From NCBI GenBank assembly GCA_035527255.1, contig DATLAW010000164.1, positions 1 through 8,123 on the forward strand: a DNA stretch of 8,123 bases. Reading direction: 5' to 3'. The notes beneath the pieces were generated by a model. That model saw nothing but the letters and a program-made list of their open reading frames with translations, was not told the DNA's origin and ran no database searches. Shown here piece after piece: positions 5,313 through 8,123 of this stretch. Made by a program: the position numbers and the translations under genes. Within the stretch, counting starts at the first letter, position 1. Each line of letters begins with the position of its first letter. Origin of the DNA: Thermohalobaculum sp035527255 (GTDB taxonomy: Bacteria > Pseudomonadota > Alphaproteobacteria > Rhodobacterales > Rhodobacteraceae).

Positions 5313-7571
5313 TCAGCCGACCCGGCACGCCGCCATCACCGCCATGTTCAGCACATCGCTGACCGTCGCCGTGGTCGTCGTCAGCTTCACCGGCTTGCCC
5401 AGCCCGGCCAGGATCGGGCCGATCACGGTGGCGCCGCCAAGCGCCTGCAACATCTTCACCGTGATCGAGGCCGAGTGGCGCGCCGGCATCACCAGAATGT
5501 TGGCCGGGCCGGTCAGACGGCAGAAAGGATATTGCGCCATCACCTCGGGGTTCAGCGCCACATCGGCGGTCATCTCGCCCTCATACTCGAAATCCACGCC
5601 GCGCGCGTCCAGCACCTTCGGGGCCTCGGCCATCTTGATCGCGCGCTCGCTGATCGGATAGCCGAAGGTGGAGAATGACAGGAACGCCACCCGAGGCTCC
5701 AGCCCCAGCGACCGCGCCACCACCGCCGCGCGCTCGGCAATGTCGGCCAGATCCTCCGCCTCGGGCCATTCATGCACCAGCGTGTCGGTGATCAGAACCA
5801 TCCGTCCGCCAACCAGCAGCGCGGTGATGCCGACGACGCCATGACTCGGCTCCACATCGAAGACATGGCCGATCAGGTTGAGCACCTGCGCCGATTTCCG
5901 GGTCGCCCCCGTCACCATCCCGTCCGCATGGCCATGGGCGACCATCAGCGCCGAGAACACGTGCCGGTCGCGCGACGCCAGCCGGTGGCAGTCGCGCTGG
6001 TCATAGCCCTTGCGCTGCAAACGCCCGTAGAGATGTTTGCGATAGGTGTCCAGATGCTCGGTCCTGGCGGCGTTGACGATCTCGATCTCGTCGATCGCAT
6101 CGGGCGTGCCCGCATCGGCCAGGAAACCGCGTATCTGCTCCTCCCGCCCGACCACGACCGCCTTTCCAAGGCCGGAGCGATGATAGGCTACCGCCGCGCG
6201 CACCACGCGCTCGTCATCGCCCTCGGCGAAGACGATCCGCGCCTGCACCGCCCGCGCGCGCGCGTAGAGTGCCTGGATCACCGATGCCGTCGGGTCGAGC
6301 CGTGATCGCAGGCCGACCACATATGCGTCCCAATCCTCGATCTCGCGCCGCGCAACGCCCGAGGCGATGCCAGCCTTCGCCACCGCAGGCGGCACCACAT
6401 GGATCAGACGCGGGTCGAAGGGGGTCGGGATGATGTAGTCGGGGCCGAATTTCAGCTTGTGGCCATATGCCATGGCGACCTCGTCCGGCACATCCTCGCG
6501 CGCCAATCCGGCCAGTGCGTGGGCGGCGGCGAGTTTCATCTCGTCGTTGATGGCCCGGGCGTGAATGTCGAGCGCACCGCGGAAAAGGTAGGGGAAGCCA
6601 AGCACGTTGTTGATCTGGTTCGGGTAATCCGACCGCCCGGTGGCGATGATCGCGTCGTCGCGCACGGCGCGCACCTCCTCCGGCGTGATCTCGGGGTCCG
6701 GGTTGGCCATGGCGAAGATGATCGGTTGCCGGCCCATCGAGCGCACCATCTCCGGCGTCACCGCGCCTTTGGCCGAGATGCCAAGGAAGACGTCGGCGCC
6801 CTTCATCGCATCCGACAGCGTGCGGTCGTCGGTCTTGGCGGCGTGGGCGGCCTTCCACTGGTTCATCCCCTCCAGCCGACCCTGAAAGATCACCCCCTTG
6901 GTGTCGCAGAGGATGCAATTGTCCGGCTTGGCGCCCAGCGTCTTGATTAATTCGACGCAGGCAATGCCCGCAGCACCCGCGCCGTTGAGGACGATCTTGC
7001 AGTCCTCGATCTTCTTGCCCGCAATCTCCAGCGCGTTGATCAGCCCGGCGAGACAGATCACCGCCGTGCCGTGCTGGTCGTCGTGAAAGACCGGAATGTC
7101 CAGCTCCTCCTTCAGACGCTGTTCGATGATGAAGCATTCGGGCGCCTTGATGTCTTCGAGGTTGATGCCGCCAAAGCCGGTGCCGACAAGCCTGGCCGCC
7201 TGAATGAACGCTTCCGGGTCCTCGGTCGCCAGCTCCAGATCCATGGCGTTCACATCGGCGAAGCGTTTGAACAGGACAGCCTTGCCCTCCATCACCGGCT
7301 TGGAGGCGAGCGCGCCCAGATTGCCCATGCCCAGAATCGCCGTGCCGTTCGAGATCACCGCCACCATGTTCCCGCGCGAGGTGTAGCGGTAGGAAAGCTC
7401 CGGATCGTCGGCGATCGCCTGCACCGGAACCGCGACGCCGGGGGAGTAGGCGAGCGAGAGGTCGCGTTGGGTCGCCATCGGGGTGGCGGCCGATACCTGG
7501 AGTTTGCCGGGCGTCGGAAATTCGTGGTAATCCAGCGCCTCTTCATCGGTGAAGGCGATCTTGTCCGACAC
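5313..7571 (-). CDS. maeB: NADP-dependent malic enzyme with C-terminal phosphotransacetylase-like domain
   Basis: This 752-residue cytoplasmic enzyme oxidatively decarboxylates malate to pyruvate and CO2 with NADP+, feeding gluconeogenesis, acetyl-CoA synthesis and NADPH supply. The malic domain shows the catalytic Tyr in AYSPGVAVP (Y42), the Lys in MEGKAVLFK (K97), the metal ligands in NLEDI (E139, D140) and DDQHGT (D164-D165), a Rossmann motif NGAGAAG (196-202), and conserved Asn in AMANPDPE (N290) and QINNVLGFP (N321-N322). From about residue 430 it continues as a PTA-like domain (IVFAEGDDERVVRAAV at 446-461). In MaeB proteins this domain gives acetyl-CoA/acetyl-phosphate allostery and not transacetylation. 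The length is typical of the fused MaeB class. The start is GTG, with the leader GGGGAGGAA 7 nt upstream; no in-frame ATG fits that spacing. Leader dyads at 7587-7614 and 7705-7723 may be regulatory. Being NADP- and not NAD-specific is the family expectation, not proven here. Confidence 0.96.
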   Translation of the reverse strand: MSDKIAFTDEEALDYHEFPTPGKLQVSAATPMATQRDLSLAYSPGVAVPVQAIADDPELSYRYTSRGNMVAVISNGTAILGMGNLGALASKPVMEGKAVLFKRFADVNAMDLELATEDPEAFIQAARLVGTGFGGINLEDIKAPECFIIEQRLKEELDIPVFHDDQHGTAVICLAGLINALEIAGKKIEDCKIVLNGAGAAGIACVELIKTLGAKPDNCILCDTKGVIFQGRLEGMNQWKAAHAAKTDDRTLSDAMKGADVFLGISAKGAVTPEMVRSMGRQPIIFAMANPDPEITPEEVRAVRDDAIIATGRSDYPNQINNVLGFPYLFRGALDIHARAINDEMKLAAAHALAGLAREDVPDEVAMAYGHKLKFGPDYIIPTPFDPRLIHVVPPAVAKAGIASGVARREIEDWDAYVVGLRSRLDPTASVIQALYARARAVQARIVFAEGDDERVVRAAVAYHRSGLGKAVVVGREEQIRGFLADAGTPDAIDEIEIVNAARTEHLDTYRKHLYGRLQRKGYDQRDCHRLASRDRHVFSALMVAHGHADGMVTGATRKSAQVLNLIGHVFDVEPSHGVVGITALLVGGRMVLITDTLVHEWPEAEDLADIAERAAVVARSLGLEPRVAFLSFSTFGYPISERAIKMAEAPKVLDARGVDFEYEGEMTADVALNPEVMAQYPFCRLTGPANILVMPARHSASITVKMLQALGGATVIGPILAGLGKPVKLTTTTATVSDVLNMAVMAACRVG

Positions 7572-7577
7572 CGGTCT

Positions 7578-7586
7578 TTCCTCCCC
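7578..7586 (-). promoter_or_regulatory. maeB ribosome-binding site, supports a GTG start
   Basis: On the - strand GGGGAGGAA ends about 7 nt before the GTG at 7571-7569, optimal spacing for that codon. The ATG inside ACATGGGG just upstream is 17 nt from the GTG and therefore out of frame, so it is not an alternative start. Confidence 0.75.
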
Positions 7587-7614
7587 ATGTGGCGTTCAGG
7601 CCGTTGCGCCACAT
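7587..7614 (-). promoter_or_regulatory. Inverted repeat in the maeB leader
   Basis: ATGTGGCG (7587-7594) and CGCCACAT (7607-7614) are perfect 8-bp inverted repeats separated by 12 bases. In the maeB transcript the stem would end exactly where the Shine-Dalgarno begins. It could be an RNA hairpin affecting ribosome access, or a DNA operator. A weak -10-like TAGTAT (- strand 7618-7613) overlaps the upstream arm, which would favour the operator reading. The repeat is seen directly; the role is inferred. Confidence 0.45.
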
Positions 7615-7623
7615 ACTAATGGA

Positions 7624-8123
7624 TTGACTCGCACAGCGACAGCCCACGCTTTGACGCATCGATGTTTTTGCCGGACCGGTTCGCCAGCCGCCCGCAACCG
7701 GCCGCTGGATCAGATTGATCCAGACTTGTCAGGTGTAGTGCGACCTCCGCCCACAAGAAGGTTTTGGCTGGGCCGCACGAACCACAGGAAGTGATCGTCT
7801 CCTGCCTACGTGCATTTTCACAATGGAGACCAACTGAACAATTGGTTTGGCGCCGATGAAAACCGACCTTCGCGCTACGTCGGCTCTGCCGCCAAGGCAC
7901 GCGCTCGATGCGAGGGCATTCTCCAAGGCCTCCGCTGAACCGGAACCACGATATCCAATGTCTGTTTTCGGGTGCTGTCGAGACCAAAACTAGGCGGCCG
8001 CAGAGGCTGCCCAAGGCGCAACACCGGAATCGGCCCTTGGTCCGAGTCGGGTCAGGAAGGTGCATTCGCAGCGGCTCGGAGTCAGGTCCGCAATGCGCTC
8101 GTAAGAAGACATTCAGGCGCGAA
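7624..8123. other. Right flank without a supported gene
   Basis: About 500 bp contain no frame with a Shine-Dalgarno, a recognisable domain or strong third-position bias. Two overlapping - strand frames (7616-8065 and 7729-7926) are open, but their translations are rich in Cys, Ser and Arg and look non-functional. Several short inverted repeats are present: a 19-bp dyad at 7705-7723; TTTTCA/TGAAAA at 7815-7820/7857-7862 enclosing ACCAA/TTGGT at 7829-7833/7842-7846; and CCAAGG/CCTTGG at 8011-8016/8035-8040. This may be the maeB upstream regulatory region followed by decayed or repetitive DNA. Confidence 0.45.
7705..7723. promoter_or_regulatory. 19-bp perfect dyad, candidate operator upstream of maeB
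   Basis: CTGGATCA, three bases GAT, then TGATCCAG form a perfect inverted repeat with 8-bp arms. It lies 134-152 bp upstream of the maeB GTG. Its arm length and short spacer fit a dimeric helix-turn-helix repressor or activator site better than a terminator, since no T-run follows on either strand. The arm orientation is opposite to an FNR box, so it is not a second FNR site. The cognate regulator is not in the window. Confidence 0.45.

Noticed and set aside
5772..6950. Long + strand frames opposite maeB (5772-6305, 6399-6950)
   Set aside because: They are antisense shadows of a gene with all malic enzyme and PTA motifs intact. They lack start signals and are His/Arg-rich.
7616..8065. 149-codon - strand frame upstream of maeB
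   Set aside because: It has no Shine-Dalgarno at its ATG, an unusual Cys/Trp/Ser-rich composition, and it runs through the 19-bp dyad.

Overview
The window looks like a stretch of high-GC alphaproteobacterial chromosome. A Rhodobacteraceae-like or other facultatively anaerobic/photoheterotrophic lineage is my best guess. The grounds are strong G/C third positions in the genes, GGAGG-type ribosome-binding sites, a malic enzyme-PTA fusion of the proteobacterial MaeB type, and a perfect FNR/FnrL/FixK-type box. The lineage is an inference from style, not from a marker gene.

Layout. (1) Positions 1-361 hold no convincing gene. Near their right end is a perfect TTGAT-N4-ATCAA site (within 296-311), placed as a class II FNR-type activator site for a promoter whose predicted start lies about 17 nt before the first gene. 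(2) Positions 362-4863 are a tight four-gene + strand operon. It encodes a 2-oxoacid:acceptor oxidoreductase of the pyruvate:ferredoxin oxidoreductase (POR) family in the order gamma, alpha, beta. The last gene is a 546-residue fusion of a GltD-like FAD/NAD(P)H oxidoreductase with a C-terminal PorD-like 2[4Fe-4S] ferredoxin (delta) domain. (3) Converging on the operon from the right is a small unrecognised gene on the - strand (4897-5205). (4) Upstream of it on the same strand is maeB (5313-7571, GTG start), a 752-residue NADP-dependent malic enzyme with a C-terminal phosphotransacetylase-like domain. (5) Positions 7572-8123 contain the maeB leader, with an inverted repeat abutting the Shine-Dalgarno, then a 19-bp perfect dyad, and beyond that no supported gene.

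How the parts fit. The operon describes a self-contained, CoA-acylating 2-oxoacid oxidoreductase. Electrons from decarboxylation would pass from TPP and the beta-subunit cluster to the ferredoxin domain, then to FAD and NAD(P)+. It would therefore make (or use) NAD(P)H directly instead of depending on free ferredoxin. Control by an oxygen-sensing FNR/CRP-family regulator is expected for such an oxygen-sensitive enzyme. The neighbouring malic enzyme makes pyruvate and NADPH from malate, which makes pyruvate a reasonable substrate guess for the oxidoreductase. Phenylglyoxylate- or 2-oxoglutarate-type relatives with GltD-like subunits are also known, so the substrate is not settled. I see no transposon, CRISPR array, rRNA or tRNA. 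The most informative points are the anaerobic-type promoter, the fused electron-transfer subunit with its reduced N-terminal cysteine set, and the two unexplained dyads in front of maeB.
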